64,000 bases of DNA, taken from NCBI RefSeq assembly GCF_002994745.2, contig NC_037094.1, positions 2,340,001 to 2,404,000 on the forward strand. The letters run 5' to 3'. The position numbers and the translations under genes are program-made. The stretch is from Rosa chinensis. Its lineage: Eukaryota > Streptophyta > Magnoliopsida > Rosales > Rosaceae. Below the pieces are notes generated by a model. The model did no database searches, was not told the DNA's origin, and saw only the letters and a list, made by a program, of their open reading frames with translations. Shown here piece after piece: positions 22,265-33,836 of the stretch. How positions within the stretch are numbered: position 1 is the first letter of the stretch; the number at the start of each line of letters is the position of its first letter.

Positions 22265-23544
22265 AAAGATCTGCATGGGGTCTCATAATCTATAGGATAT
22301 TGATACGTTGCTCACTTTGTTGATTAATCATTGTCAGATAGCGAGGCTAGCAATTATCGTGAAAGTTGTCAATCTTGACTCTGCCTCAAAATTTGGGAGT
22401 GACGTTATGAATGTGAACTCTATTATACACTTCATCATGTCTTTTCGGCACTACTGGTTGACGTGTAATCTTTTCATACATAATCATTTAATGCATGTCC
22501 ATTCTGAACCTGGAAAAGAAAAAATGAATACTAAGCTAAAACGACGAACGCCAAAGGGTAAAAGATCTATATCCTTTTCACCAATCATGTAGCTAGTGAT
22601 GAACAAAATCAAAATTTTCTTTGCTTCTAGTTATAAACTGCCTAATCGAAGAGTCTTGGGTGGATGAAGGTTGACTTGGACTAAGAGTTAATTTTGCAAC
22701 TATTCATACCCCGCATACTGTTCAGTGTTCACACTCCGAAGTACGTGGACCACGTATGTCTCGGTCCATACTAGAATTTTCGTTGCTTAATGATGTCTTT
22801 TCCATTAAAAATCAAAACCATGTGGATAGATTATTTTGACTTCTACTACAATTCCAAATACGCCGAGTAGTGGAGTCCTGAGCTAAGCCTTGGCTAACCC
22901 TTGGAAATCTTAATGCCATAATGCCTTTCAAATCCTCCTAGCCATTATCCTACTACAATAATTCTTGCTAAGAAGAACGCCCATGTTGTGGCAATTCCAC
23001 CCAGAAGGTATGTGATGGAGTTACTCCTACAGCAAGTTCTTAGACAATACTCAAGGCTCTAGGCTGAGTAGCAGGACCAACTTTCAAATTATTATATATA
23101 TGATCCCAAGCCATACAGATATAGGTGATTTAAGAACCAATCCGGAACGCTCGGAACCAAGAACATCAATATCAGTCTCCCAGTTGCAGTTTATATATTT
23201 TTCAACTTCCAAGTCCTTGTCTAGATCAGCTGGCATGGGTTGTGAGCAATGTTTTAAAACTTTCTCTAGGTTGCTGCCTAGCCGCCTCGATTAGTCGGAG
23301 TGGTGTCAAGGCGAGTTGGGTTTAAAAAATGCTCATAATTAATAATATTTATTTATTATGTTTGAGCTACTAGATTAAATGGAGGTCAGAAATTTTATGA
23401 AATTCACGAACTTCATGACTTGCTCACTTTAGAGGAGCCGGATCCATTTTGATCAAATACTTTAAAATAAATTTTGCTTTGTAAGCATTCATCATATATT
23501 TTACTCTTTTACTATGTTCTCAAATGCAATTTCACTCTTTCCAC
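22265..23544. other. Intergenic DNA without a supported gene
   Basis: No recognisable domain in any frame. A 94-codon open frame at 22308-22592 has no family features. Near 23240-23330 lies the string TTTTAAAACTTTCTCTAGGTTGCTGCCTAG, of a kind common in plant dispersed repeats. Confidence 0.4.
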
Positions 23545-23694
23545 ATTTATTGAGGGGGAAACCAAGTAGCGAATGCTCTTACATATCATGGCCTCTCTTC
23601 TTATGGTTTGGTTTGGTGGGATGCAACTCCTGATTTCATTCTTTCTCAGTGTAATAGGGATTATTTGGATTTGCGCAATTTTCGTTTTCGTTAG
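23545..23694 (+). pseudogene. LINE RNase H C-terminal fragment
   Basis: One frame reads NQVANALTYHGL, then LVWWDATPDFI, then LDLRNFRFR and a stop at 23692-23694. This is the usual C-terminus of plant LINE ORF2 (compare NQVADCLANYGV and WWDSCPPS in the LINE at 18350-18425). The preceding part is missing, so it is a short relic. Confidence 0.65.
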
Positions 23695-23756
23695 TTTGTT
23701 GATCATGTATTGTTTGTTTGCTTTGCTTTTGTGGGAACGCGCATGAGTAATAAAGT

Positions 23757-24868
23757 GGATCCTTCAGGGAGTGGATCCTCTCCTGAGTAATAAAGTGACC
23801 TGAGCTTCCTAAGCTTTCAATCTTGTAATGCCATGTGTAAAAGCAACATCCAATGGTCTACAATACTGCCACGTAGTATCTCTACTCATAATAATTTTCC
23901 ACGTCCTTTTTAGCCCTCTCCAGACTCCACCAACAAAGGTTTTCTCTCTTAATCTTCCACCTCTGCATCTCTGTTCTGCTGTTCTGTTAGAAATTGAAAG
24001 CTGAGGAAGAAATAAGCAAATCACGAACCGATACAAAAAAAAAAAAAACGTTGCACTCAGAATGAAAAGGACTAGTGAAGTAGTGATTGGATATCATCAA
24101 TATTTAAATCTCATGAATACCACTACAAATTGGATCCTCATTGTACCTCTTTCAGTATTCAACATTTCTGGGTTTGGTTTCTTTCATTTTAATTACTGCC
24201 ATCTTATGAATCTTCCTTTTGGTTTGTATGCTAAGTTGCTAACCTCCTCCCTTCTTTCTTATTCTTCTTCATCCCCACATATGTGAAAACTTGTAAGCAA
24301 ATAAAATCTATGAAAACAAGATGTGGATATGAGAACTTCAAATGGGTTCTTATTCTTATACCCAGTACCCATTTCATTACAGTATGTTTTACAAAGATTG
24401 ATAGGCAATATTATAGACCATCAAACACTTGTCATTCTCTTCCACTCTGTACCCATCTTCGCCGGCGAACAGAGCCAAAAGCATGCTGGCTTGCTGCGTT
24501 GGAACCGAGATGACCGGAGTGAAAACGGTCGCGTCGAACCGGTTCGCCACTGAGAGAGTCTCCACCACCGTCGATCTACGGCTCCAATTGCTTAACCACC
24601 GATGTGGAGAGACTTGAGGATGTAGCGGATGGCAGAGGCTAGGATTTTGGAAACGTCGGAGTCGGAGAGGATGAAAAAAGATGAACAGAAGAGAGAGAGT
24701 AGACTGAGCAGAAGGAAGGAGAGAGAGAGAGAGAGAGAGAGAGGAAACAAATAGAAAAAGAAAAGCTAAGCCTGTTGTAGGCCATTGGATCCAATAAAAA
24801 CCACGTGTCACCATCTCTTTCAAAGCTCAGTAGCTCAGCAGAGAGCTTTGCTCAGGAGAGGATCCGGG
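23757..24868. mobile_element. Terminal-inverted-repeat element carrying a GC-rich gene-like fragment
   Basis: The left end holds GGATCCTCTCCTGAG (about 23773) and, 90 bp on, ACATCCAATGGTCTAC. The right end holds their complements, CTCAGGAGAGGATCC (about 24850) and GTAGGCCATTGGATCC, so inverted repeats of about 100 bp bracket the unit. I could not settle a target duplication. The interior has a GC-rich segment at about 24455-24640, open on the minus strand (SVANRFDATVFTPVISVPTQ), that looks host-derived although I do not recognise the gene. A (GA)n run follows at 24719-24743. Confidence 0.55.
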
Positions 24869-26410
24869 TCCGTTCATAAGCAATACAGCTTATTTGCTTG
24901 CTTGAAATGGAGAATTGGAGACAAATTCAATTTGGAGAAGAAAGGAATAGACATAGGAAATATCAATTTTCTTATCTGCTTACTAATGATGACACGAAAT
25001 CTTTGAAGTTTGAACCAACTAGGTTACGCATAGAAACAAAGTTTGTGTCCAGTGTCCCTTGTCGAAAATGAAATGCTACTTGAGCACGCCATCATTGAAA
25101 TGTGTGTGTGGATCAGAAGGAGAAGGAATGGTCACTTAACTTGAAACTGGATGTGTCCACATGTGTGGTGCCACTACACTACTTCGGTCCATAACTCGTG
25201 TATATTAATGACTTGATAATACAGTGGAAGAGTATTGCAAGTTTGCAACACCGATCATTGAAACTGGAGATCGACATGGCTTAATTGCTGTGCGCATACG
25301 AACCACGTGCGTCGCTTAATCGACAAGATCACTATTGGTGTAACTTCATTTTTTCTCTTTAATTATTGAGGCGAAAATTAAAGACGAGTCATACTCTCAT
25401 ATCACTGATATCAGCATTATTGTAGTCACAGCATCAATCATGTAATGTTGCTTGATTGGCATCCTTCTCCATGTTTTCATGTTTCAATCACCTTTTTCTT
25501 TCGTTCTCTTTGCACGAATTTCATCTAAGTAAAATTCTTCAAATACTAAAATATTATACAAAAAACCTATACCAAATGAGCATGCCACATCATCATCTCA
25601 ATCTTAATAATTTCTTGCATGTATTTTTATTTTATTCTTCTTCATTTAAAATAAAAATCAATAATTAAATTTTTTATTCTAATAGAACATCTTCAGAGTC
25701 CTCTACAGTGAAGATGACTCGCCATAGCCATAGTCATAGCCATGAAATTAAGAATACAAGCAAAGATGAGGACAAAATTATAGACAAGAAGCCAAGAATA
25801 CTTGCTGCATCGAAGTGTTGATTAAGGCACCCTTCCTCAAGTGCCTTAATCAATAGTTGAAGAATCGAAGGTCGATGCTTCTAATTTCTAAAGATGAGCG
25901 ACATCTTAGTTAGCTAGATTACATGACTTGTTTCAGTTATGTTTATTTTTTTTTCTCTTCTAAAAAAAAAGTTTAATTTTTCAGGGCTGGTTATCTATAA
26001 TCATCCACCTCTTTCTATACATCTATGAACCGTTAAATTTGCAGAGTTATAAATTGCTTTGTTTGATCATCACGTCTTTCTTTTATGTAAGGAAGTTATT
26101 TTAATTTTTTTTTGTTTACATTTTTAGGTTAATTGAAAATGAATATTATTAGATAGATAATATGCTGCAAATTATTTAATTGAAGGTGATGACTGGATAT
26201 ATGCCACATAAGATGCCACATCCTTTGGTATTAATTTTTTGTATAATTTTTTGGTGTATGTAGCACTACTCTTTAATCAATTCAAAAAGAAAAGAAAGAA
26301 TCCTTATATATATATATATATGTTTATTTAATATATAACATCCTTGTTCTTTAATTTTTTATGAGTTGAGGTTGTTTACTATTAAAATCTTGTCATGAGT
26401 AAGAAGAATT

Positions 26411-26463
<53 letters not shown>

Positions 26464-26662
26464 ACCTCAGCTTTATACTAGATTCGCATATTGTATACTT
26501 TTTGAAAATAAAGGAAAAAAAATTGCTTATCGTTTTACATATGGAACATGGAATAATTATTCAATGGTCCCGGATTTCCACATGGTATTGTTGTGGTCTG
26601 AAATAATAATATCACTCAAATTTGATGAGAACCATGTGCAAAAGAAAAAGAAAAAAAATGAA
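24869..26662. other. AT-rich intergenic DNA, no supported gene
   Basis: Contains (TA)n runs near 26305-26322 and 26425-26460 and many poly-T tracts. No open frame has family features. Confidence 0.5.
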
Positions 26663-26810
26663 GGGGCCGTGACCACTTACCCAATTTCAGCTTAAAAATT
26701 ACCCACTTACTTTACTAAGAGATTTTTAATCCATTTTACCCAATTTAAACATGAATGACAATGTTACCCTCATTTTAATTAACAAACCCCTCAGACTCTC
26801 TCTCTCTCTC

Positions 26811-27279
26811 TCCCAGATCTAAAACCACCATAACCACACGCTCTCGCCCCCATGACAACCAGCTCACCTACACCGGCGGCAAGACCAAGATCCTCATTGT
26901 CGGACACACCATCGAATTCCTCGCCCTCTCCGACAGCGACGTGTCGTTCAAGTACCAGCTCCCCGGGGAAGACCTCGACGCCTTGATCTCCGTCACCAAC
27001 CACGACGACCTCGAGCACATGATGCACGAGTACGATCGCCTCTACAGGGCCTCCGCCAAGATTAGGTTGTTTCTCTTTCCGGTCAATCACAACTACAGTT
27101 TCGGGTCTGACAAGTCGTCCGATAGGGATTGCTTCATTGAGGCTTTGAATTCGGGTCCTGAGATAAAAATAAGAAGGTGGAGTGGAGCCTCTCCGGCTGA
27201 GATGCTAAATCTGGTGGCCAGTATGGAGGACCACGACGTCGAGCCCAACACAGGCTGTCCTCTTTTTTTTGGGTTCTGA
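26811..27279 (+). pseudogene. Captured PB1-domain fragment
   Basis: The frame reads through a PB1-like segment: LTYTGGKTKILIVG, then SFKYQLPGEDLDALISVTN and DDLEHMMHEYDRL, then KIRLFLFPVN. Plant PB1 proteins of this type mediate protein pairing through the basic patch and the acidic OPCA motif, here recognisable as LPGEDLDALISVTNHDDLEHM. The segment between IVG and SFKYQ is shortened and altered. The frame then runs into the tandem duplication and stops in a T run at about 27279. It sits inside Mutator-like ends, so it is a transposed piece and not a host locus. Confidence 0.78.
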
Positions 27280-27388
27280 GACAGAAATAAGAAGGTGGAG
27301 TGGAGCCTCTCCGGTTGAGATGCTGGATCTGGTGGCCAGTATGGAGGACCACGACGTCGAGCCCAACACAAGCTGCCTTTTTTTTTTT
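27153..27388 (+). repeat. 118-bp tandem duplication
   Basis: Units start GGGTCCTGAGATAAAAATAAG (27153) and GGGTTCTGAGACAGAAATAAG (27271). Each contains GAAGGTGGAGTGGAGCCTCTC and ends in a poly-T run, with a handful of differences. Confidence 0.85.
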
Positions 27389-27544
27389 GATAGAACACAA
27401 GCCACAGGTTGTCTAGTATGTGAAAATATGCAGAAAAGATGTTTTCATTCCAGTTATGTACTCGAATAGCATTTGTTTGGTAGATTTTGTAGATTGGTGA
27501 CTGCCTATACTAATGTTTAACTGTTTTAATCGTCTTGTTGGTAT

Positions 27545-27712
27545 TTTATTGGGAGCAATAATAAGATTATTGAGGGGCAATGAAATGTTTATTGGGGCAA
27601 TAATATGATTATTGGGAGGCAATAAAAAAAGTATTGGGAGGCAATAATATGATTATTGGGGGGCAATAATATGGTTACTGGGTATTATTTGGGGGCAATA
27701 AATTCAGATATA
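27545..27712 (+). repeat. CAATAAT minisatellite
   Basis: About seven degenerate copies of a unit like TTATTGGGGGGCAATAATATGA. The unit is itself partly palindromic (CAATAA/TTATTG). It lies inside the PB1-carrying element. Confidence 0.75.
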
Positions 27713-28148
27713 GGAATCCAATCACCAATCCGATAGTCAGATTCGGGATTCAGGTGATAATCCGGTTACCGGTCGGTGGAGTCTGTCACTGGAGTACGCG
27801 GCCTGCCACTGGTCATCGGAGTCTGGCAAGGTCTCCGATGACTTCTCTCTCCAAGTGACAAAGAAAGAGATGACAAAATTGTCCCAAAAATGAATAAAAA
27901 AAAATAAATACTTAATTGGGTATTAGAGAAATGATTTCTTAGAGTGTTTGGGTAAGTGGGGTTAATTAACCCAAAAATTGGGTAAATGATAATTTTCCCA
28001 AAAATTAAATTAAGAGACTAATCAGAAATAAGTACCAATCATATGAGCCAATAACATTAATTTGGACCACCACGTGTACCATGCTTCGAGATCATGTTGT
28101 AGTTTTCCTGGAACATAAATATCCAATTAATGCTAGTGTTTTCAACCC

Positions 28149-30138
28149 TTAAACTTTGTTCTCATCGTTTGAACTATCACGAGCAATTGGATTCGGATTC
28201 TCTAGCTGCACTACTCCTTTCCCACTATCATGACCAGGCTTTTTACCGACCAACACATAATGTCTTGCAAACAAATTGAAGTATACGAGATTCAGAGCTC
28301 CCAAACCAGCAATGATGTAGTAGTAGCAGTCGAGCTTGTTCTTGTTAAGGTCGTGACCACCTACCCACGGCGATTTGCCCTCAGTCGCCTTGTGGACCAT
28401 GTTCACTATGAATGAGCCTAAGTAATTCGACACAGATAAGCTAAGGAAGAAGACTGCCCCAGCAACAGTTCTCATGCTCTCCGGCATTTGCATGGTGAAG
28501 AACTCCATTATGGCAACAGCAGAAAAAGACTCGGTCAGGCCCGTCAAGAAGTACTGTGGCAACAGCAATGAGAAACTTGTGGGCGAAATGTACGAGCCAT
28601 GCTTCAATGCTGATTTCCTTCTGTGTTCCTCTACGATCCCAGACACCAACATTGTCAAAATCGAAAGGACGATGCCTGTATTGATTCTCTGCTGCATTGT
28701 GAATCGGAGATCGGTTGACGACGATCTGCTGAATTTTTTGGCTAGAGGGAGGTAAATCCTCTCATAAGTGAAGATCCATGTAGCAAGTGCGAGCATGGAG
28801 GTTATGTTCATCCAACCTGGTGGGAAATGAAATTTGGGTCCTATTGATCTGTCCATTTGCAAAGCTTGTAGCACTCCAAAAGTGTTCATTTGGTCCATGG
28901 TTATGAAAGTACCAATTGCTGTTACCCAAACCGGTAAGATCGCTACCAGAAACTTCAACTGCTCAACTTGTTGAAGGCTACATAGTCTCCACCCACTTTT
29001 AGGCTTACACAGATCGTCCAATTCTTGATTAGGGTTTGTTATGATGGCAGCTCTGTCAAGGAATTTGAACCTATTAGTGTGAGGGTACTTGATCACCACT
29101 TGTCTCTCACACCCATTATCAACCAAAGGAGGATCATAAAAGTTGGGCTCCGAATCCGGTGCGACCCTGACCCTAGACTTCCTACAAGCAGCTATGATCA
29201 CTTTTGCTACGTCTGAGAAAATGCTTCCCTGGGGCTTCATGTAAATGTAGGCGTGTTGGCCAAGCAAGAAGATTGTGATGGAGAAGGCAAGACAGGCGGT
29301 GGGGATACCAAACCCTACGGCCCAGCTGATGTTGGTCTGAATATACACAACTCCGGTGAGAGCTATAACAAGAGCAACGGTGAAGGAGAAGTACCACCAA
29401 TTGAAGAAGCTCTCTAGTTGTGCCCTTCCTTTGGCTGTTCTGGTGTCAAATTGGTCAGCACCAAATGCAATGTTGCAGGGCCTAATCCCACCCGCTCCAA
29501 TTGATAGTAAGCCCAGGCCCATGAAGAGTATGGCCAGCTGCCAACTGTTGGGCTGAGGGCAATCTTGAGATTGACCGTGGCAGCCGTGGGAGGGTCTTAA
29601 TTGGTGTATGCTTGCGGTTAGGGCTATGGTCCCCATACCCTACAAAATAAATTGCTGAGTTCATACGCGGAAATTAAAAGACATGGGATAATATAGTTGT
29701 GGTGATCCAGAAAGCAAATAATAAGGTTAATTTGCAAATTTGTTTTTGTTGTATGGACTAACAGAAATGAAAAGACATGGGAAAATATAGTTGTGGTGAT
29801 CAAGCAAGCAAATACTAAGGTTAATTTACAGACAGTAATCTTTGTTTTTTATTGTATGGGCTAACTGGGTCTTTGTAATTTTCGTTCAGGGTAGTTGTTT
29901 GATAATGTGAAAATATGAACTTGAATCACGTACTAGGATCGAGTGGTTTTGACAACATAATATTCTAAGACTATCTAACAAGGGAATGTATTCCCTTAAA
30001 AAAAAAAAAAAAAAAAAAGGGAATGTTTTTCTACAGGTCTGTCCCCATGTAAAATGAACCGCAAGGCAAAAAAGATTTAGAGGCTTTCGTGGTAAAATTA
30101 GTTCAAAACCAAACAACCGTACCAAATTATTTGAACCC

Positions 30139-30183
<45 letters not shown>

Positions 30184-30953
30184 CAGTTAAAGAATAATAT
30201 CTTCCTAAAATTTCAGAAAATATCAGATAAAAAAACAGAAAAAATAAGAACGATATATAGAATCTGATTTGCTAAAAACGATGGGACTATAGGCCTCATT
30301 TGCTAGTCTCTTTGTATGTTTAACAATTTAACCAACGTCCTATTAGAATCTATTGCTAATTAAGAAGATATTTAAGAATCTAGGCCATAGTTTTCAGATG
30401 GGTTTCAATGGGAAATCATGGGTCGCCTTGGCTGCATGTGTCAGGGTTGGCCCTAATGTCATCCATCAACCTAGCTACGTAATGAGGCATTAGAAGTGAG
30501 AGTCGAATCTTACCAGAAGAGATGAGAAGCAGCCAAAGAGAAGAGTACGAAATCTGCCCAGATAAGTATCAGAAACGAAAGCACCGGCTAGTGAAGCAAC
30601 GTTGGAGGAACCATTCCATATGTTAACCACATTTACCATAAATATACCACTCAGATTGTACTTTGTGGTAAGGTACACAGTCATGTTAGCTATCAAGCTC
30701 ATGGACGCCAGCTTCTCAAACGACTCATTCCCTAATTCAGATTAATCGATCAGTATGTACTTTTAAAGCAGCATTAGCAAGAAACCCAGCTAACAAGTAC
30801 TCGTATGAAAATAAGAAGTGTTTTATTTATACCTAGAATGTATTTGATTGCTCTCCATCCTCCTGGTGATTTTTTTCTAGCAGGACGAGGTGGTTTTGGA
30901 GGGTCTTGATGAGCTTCTGGAGAAGAAGAAGACTTGTACACATTCATCTCCAT
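28149..30953 (-). CDS. NPF2.8-like: NRT1/PTR family transporter, NPF2.8-like, three exons
   Basis: Exons on the minus strand are 30953-30833, 30731-30514 and 29639-28149, with GT-AG borders and consistent phases, giving 609 aa. It starts MEMNVYKSSSS, with a Pro/Ser-rich cytosolic tail, then GGWRAIKYILGNESFEKLASM with the ETFEK-type motif as ESFEK. Family marks [18 protein letters not shown] and FFNWWYFSFT follow, with 12 expected membrane helices. As I recall the Arabidopsis family, NPF2.8 is the best match; its substrate is not well established. Exon 2 is 218 nt, exactly as in the neighbouring NPF gene, but the third intron of that gene (after the YTDQLR segment) is absent here, so exons 3 and 4 are one. 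No break is visible; the gene looks functional. Confidence 0.93.
30137..30182. repeat. (CA)n(TA)n compound microsatellite in intron 2 of the NPF2.8-like gene
   Basis: About eleven CA units followed by about eleven TA units, between the exons ending at 30514 and beginning at 29639. Confidence 0.9.
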
Positions 30954-32159
30954 CTCTATCTCTCTCTGAAGTCCCTAGCTCGCTTTCTCTTATGATTATG
31001 GATCTTCTTGGATCATAAATAAGAGCAGAGCTAGACTAGCCCGGACGTAAAAAATCAAGAGTTATTTCTAAACTGGTATGCTGACTTGTTCTACCTGTTT
31101 ACCCGTTTACCCGGACTAAACCGGAAAAAAGTCTTGCATGTATTTTCTGGTTAACAGATCAAAAAAAAAAAAAAATCTAGTTTATGCACCTTTGATTTTG
31201 CATCAAATGGCTGTGATGTCTCTGATTTTCTAATTAACCTAGGTCCTCATAAGTCAAATGCAGGCGATCGTGTTTTCAAACTAAATGGATTAGATCAGTC
31301 TAGTCTTGGTAAGTCTTGGTCCATGAATGTGATTCATAGCCAAAATGTGAAGCAGATTGTTATGGGTCTTTTATGATGTACGAGTAAATGACTCTTGACT
31401 TTGATCCTCACTTTCTGTACAGATCGAGTAGATTTTTCTCAATGTTTGTTTGTATTTTGTTCCCCCAAGCCATACGTTTATCAGAAGCACAACTGTATAT
31501 TAATTCAACTCTATCAAAACCGTGCACATGCTGCTGGCCAAACCTAGCTAGTTGCCTAATAATGAAAGCTTATCTGATCATATAGTTCAAACTGTTTTTT
31601 GGGATAATAGGTTGAGATATTATAGGTATTTTTGAAATTCAAAATCAGTCATAATATCATTAACCTAAAAGCTTTTGGTTAACAATGAAACAAATTACGT
31701 ACGCATCAACCACAAGAAATTAAAATGTTTAAATAACCTATAAATTCGATCACTGATGCAGTTAATTAATGTTAATTTGGATGATGGCATGGACAGAAGG
31801 GGCTAAAAGCCAAGAAGGAACTTCTGTTTGAAACTATGAAAGCCTTAAAGGAATATTTCCCCTAAAGCGACCAGATGAAATTTGTCCTTCGGCCTGGGAC
31901 AACGAAGTAAAGTGAGGAGGACTATCAGACCAAATTAAAAGAAAGTGCAGCAGGACAAACAATAGACTAATTGGAAAGTTGGAAACAAACAGTAGTGGCA
32001 TAAGAGAATCGATCAAAAATGATCGAGAGGAGACGAGAGCCTTGTCGGTTTATACATAACAATTTCCGCCTGTGGTTTAGCCGGTGACAGTTTTGTCGAC
32101 ATAAGTAGTCCATATCATCATATGATTTTCAAAATATCTGCCCATGATATTTTGTCGAT
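30954..32159. other. Upstream region of the NPF2.8-like gene, no supported gene
   Basis: Begins with a CT/GA-rich leader (30953-30970). The rest is AT-rich without family features. It should hold the promoter of the minus-strand NPF gene, but I see no convincing TATA box on that strand. Confidence 0.45.
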
Positions 32160-32373
32160 AATATTTTTTAGAGTTAAATACTGTTGACTCCCTATACTTA
32201 TAGGGTTTCATCGTTTCAGTTCCTAACCATCGACTTTCACCTAAAAAGTCCATGAACTCTCAATTTCCTCTCAATTCGTCCTTACCGTCAAGCTCCGTCC
32301 AAATTATCCGTTAAATTGAATTATACTGAAATGTCCATTTTACCCTCAATTACTGTTTTTTTATATAATTTTT

Positions 32374-32415
<42 letters not shown>

Positions 32416-32835
32416 CCCCCCCCTTAACCAATGTTAACGGCCACCCACCACCACCATCACAACCCTTATTCCTCTCCTAACTTACGCCTCCCTTCTCTTT
32501 TTATCCCACACCCTAATGTCGTCACCCACCTCCTGTCGACGGTTCCCCCCGCCCCCCCCCCCCCCAGCCGTACTTAGAAAAAATCGGATAGCCACAAACT
32601 AACAGATCAAACCCCTAATTTGGAAACCTAGAAGTTGATATTATTTCAATTTCAATTTTGCAACCTAGTTCTCTGAATTATGAAACTTTGTGATGGAAAA
32701 AGCAATTACCAACAGCCTAATTCTTCCCCTACATTTGGCCAATCCAATCTTGACTCCAAAAAGCAATCTATGCCCTATATGTTCTCCCAACATTTCTCAT
32801 ACACTCTCAGACATGAAATTGAACTTACAGTGAAA

Positions 32836-33117
32836 CCAGTTGCCATCAAGTAGCACCGGGTTCTTAGTCGGCGCCGGAGTGGGATTCGCCACCTTTAATT
32901 TGTTAACCAACTCCACCACTTCAGCTCTCACCTCCGACCCCGCCCGAAATCCCAATTCAGTCCCATAAAACAAATCTACCAAGCACCTCTTCAGCTCAGT
33001 AAGCTTAGAGTCCACCTCCTCCGTGCTCTCAGCCTCAGCTTTGGTCAGACTTCCATTCCCGATCTTCACGACCTCATCAGTTCCTCCCCACTCGTCCTCG
33101 TTCAACAGAGGATCCAA
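32836..33117 (-). pseudogene. Captured fragment of a plastid-lipid-associated protein (fibrillin/PAP)
   Basis: The minus strand reads LTELKRCLVDLFYGTELGFR, then EVRAEVVELVNKLKVANPTP, then LLDGNW, which is the conserved start of the PAP/fibrillin domain of plastoglobule proteins. Those proteins are plastid lipid binders of about 300 aa. Here the transit peptide and the rest of the domain are missing. The frame leaves homology right after DGNW, where an intron lies in many fibrillin genes. It is therefore a first-exon fragment, not a gene. Confidence 0.78.
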
Positions 33118-33192
33118 TTCAGAGATTTTCGACTCGGGCTCTGGGTTGGGTTATGCCGCCTCACCTTACTCGTCGGTGATTTTCGCAGCCAA

Positions 33193-33357
33193 ATGGTCGC
33201 CATACTGAAGCAGATTATGTATCTGGATCAGAAAGATTGGGATGATGTCGCCACTGCTCTCGTCGCCCAATTCCCCCTCGTCTCGTCGTCCAAGACCATC
33301 GTGCAGTGCCTCAAGAAGATCAATAAGCTTCGAAAACTGTACCGTTCCGATAAGTAG
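33193..33357 (+). pseudogene. Unidentified exon-like fragment
   Basis: A GC-rich segment is open from an in-frame ATG (MVAILKQIMYLDQKDWDDVA) to a TAG. The composition and codon pattern look coding and differ from the AT-rich surroundings, but I do not recognise the family. It adjoins the fibrillin fragment in the opposite direction, so the unit would be chimeric. Confidence 0.4.
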
Positions 33358-33748
33358 CGTCCCTGATCAATTCTTACCATGGACTTTGTATCAGTTTATA
33401 GAGGAATTAGAGGTCGAGTTCGCGTCGGGCCACAAAGACCAAAAGGCTCGTAAAGGTGAGGCGATTTCGTTTTAGATTATGCTGAGTTTGCTAGGCATAT
33501 TCATCTCCAAAGAAGAAGATGGAGAGAGAGAGAGAGAGAGAGAGAGCTGGGTATGGTTTGGGAAGAAGATGGAGATAAACAGAGGAGGCAAGAGAGAACC
33601 TGGAAGAGGAGGAGATAAAAAGGAATTTAACGGACAATTCAGTGTAAAATGGACATTTCAGTGTAAAATAGATGCCATTAGATTATTATCTTCCTCTCTC
33701 TCTCTCTCTCTCTCTCTCTATTGATTATTATCTTCCTCTATTAATATG

Positions 33749-33836
33749 TTTAGGGACATTTTCGTCAGGAAATAGGCCGCACGGGGTTTGGGTTTAGGGA
33801 CATTTTCGTCAGGAAATAGGCCGCACGGGGTTTGGG
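33749..33836 (+). repeat. 44-bp perfect tandem duplication
   Basis: TTTAGGGACATTTTCGTCAG with the following 24 bp occurs twice, at 33749 and 33793, with no differences that I can see. Confidence 0.9.

Larger units (their letters stand above)
26663..27999. mobile_element. Mutator-like element carrying a PB1-domain gene fragment (Pack-MULE type)
   Basis: The left end (GGGGCCGTGACCACTTACCC) and the inverse of the right end (GGGAAAATTATCATTTACCC) align for about 120 bp, sharing TACCCAATTT, CCCACTTAC and AAGAAAT/AAGAGAT blocks. The flanks are AAAAATGAA and AAAAATTAA, a 9-bp target duplication with one mismatch. There is no transposase. The GC-rich core contains a PB1-domain exon, a 118-bp tandem duplication and a CAATAAT minisatellite. 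Confidence 0.72.
32160..33745. mobile_element. Probable gene-capturing element with fibrillin and unknown exon pieces
   Basis: The string CTGAAATGTCCATTTTAC occurs near 32328 and, inverted, near 33645; CCGTTAAATT near 32310 is inverted near 33625. However, the order of the two blocks differs on the two sides, so simple terminal repeats are not proven and the ends are uncertain. (CT)n runs lie at 32381-32413 and 33694-33719. Between them sit a minus-strand fibrillin fragment and a plus-strand fragment of another gene, each GC-richer than the flanks. The pattern resembles Pack-MULE capture, without a confirmed target duplication. Confidence 0.45.

Noticed and set aside
32160..33745. Calling simple terminal inverted repeats for this region
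   Set aside because: The two shared blocks are in different order on the two sides, so the ends do not pair as a normal TIR element would.
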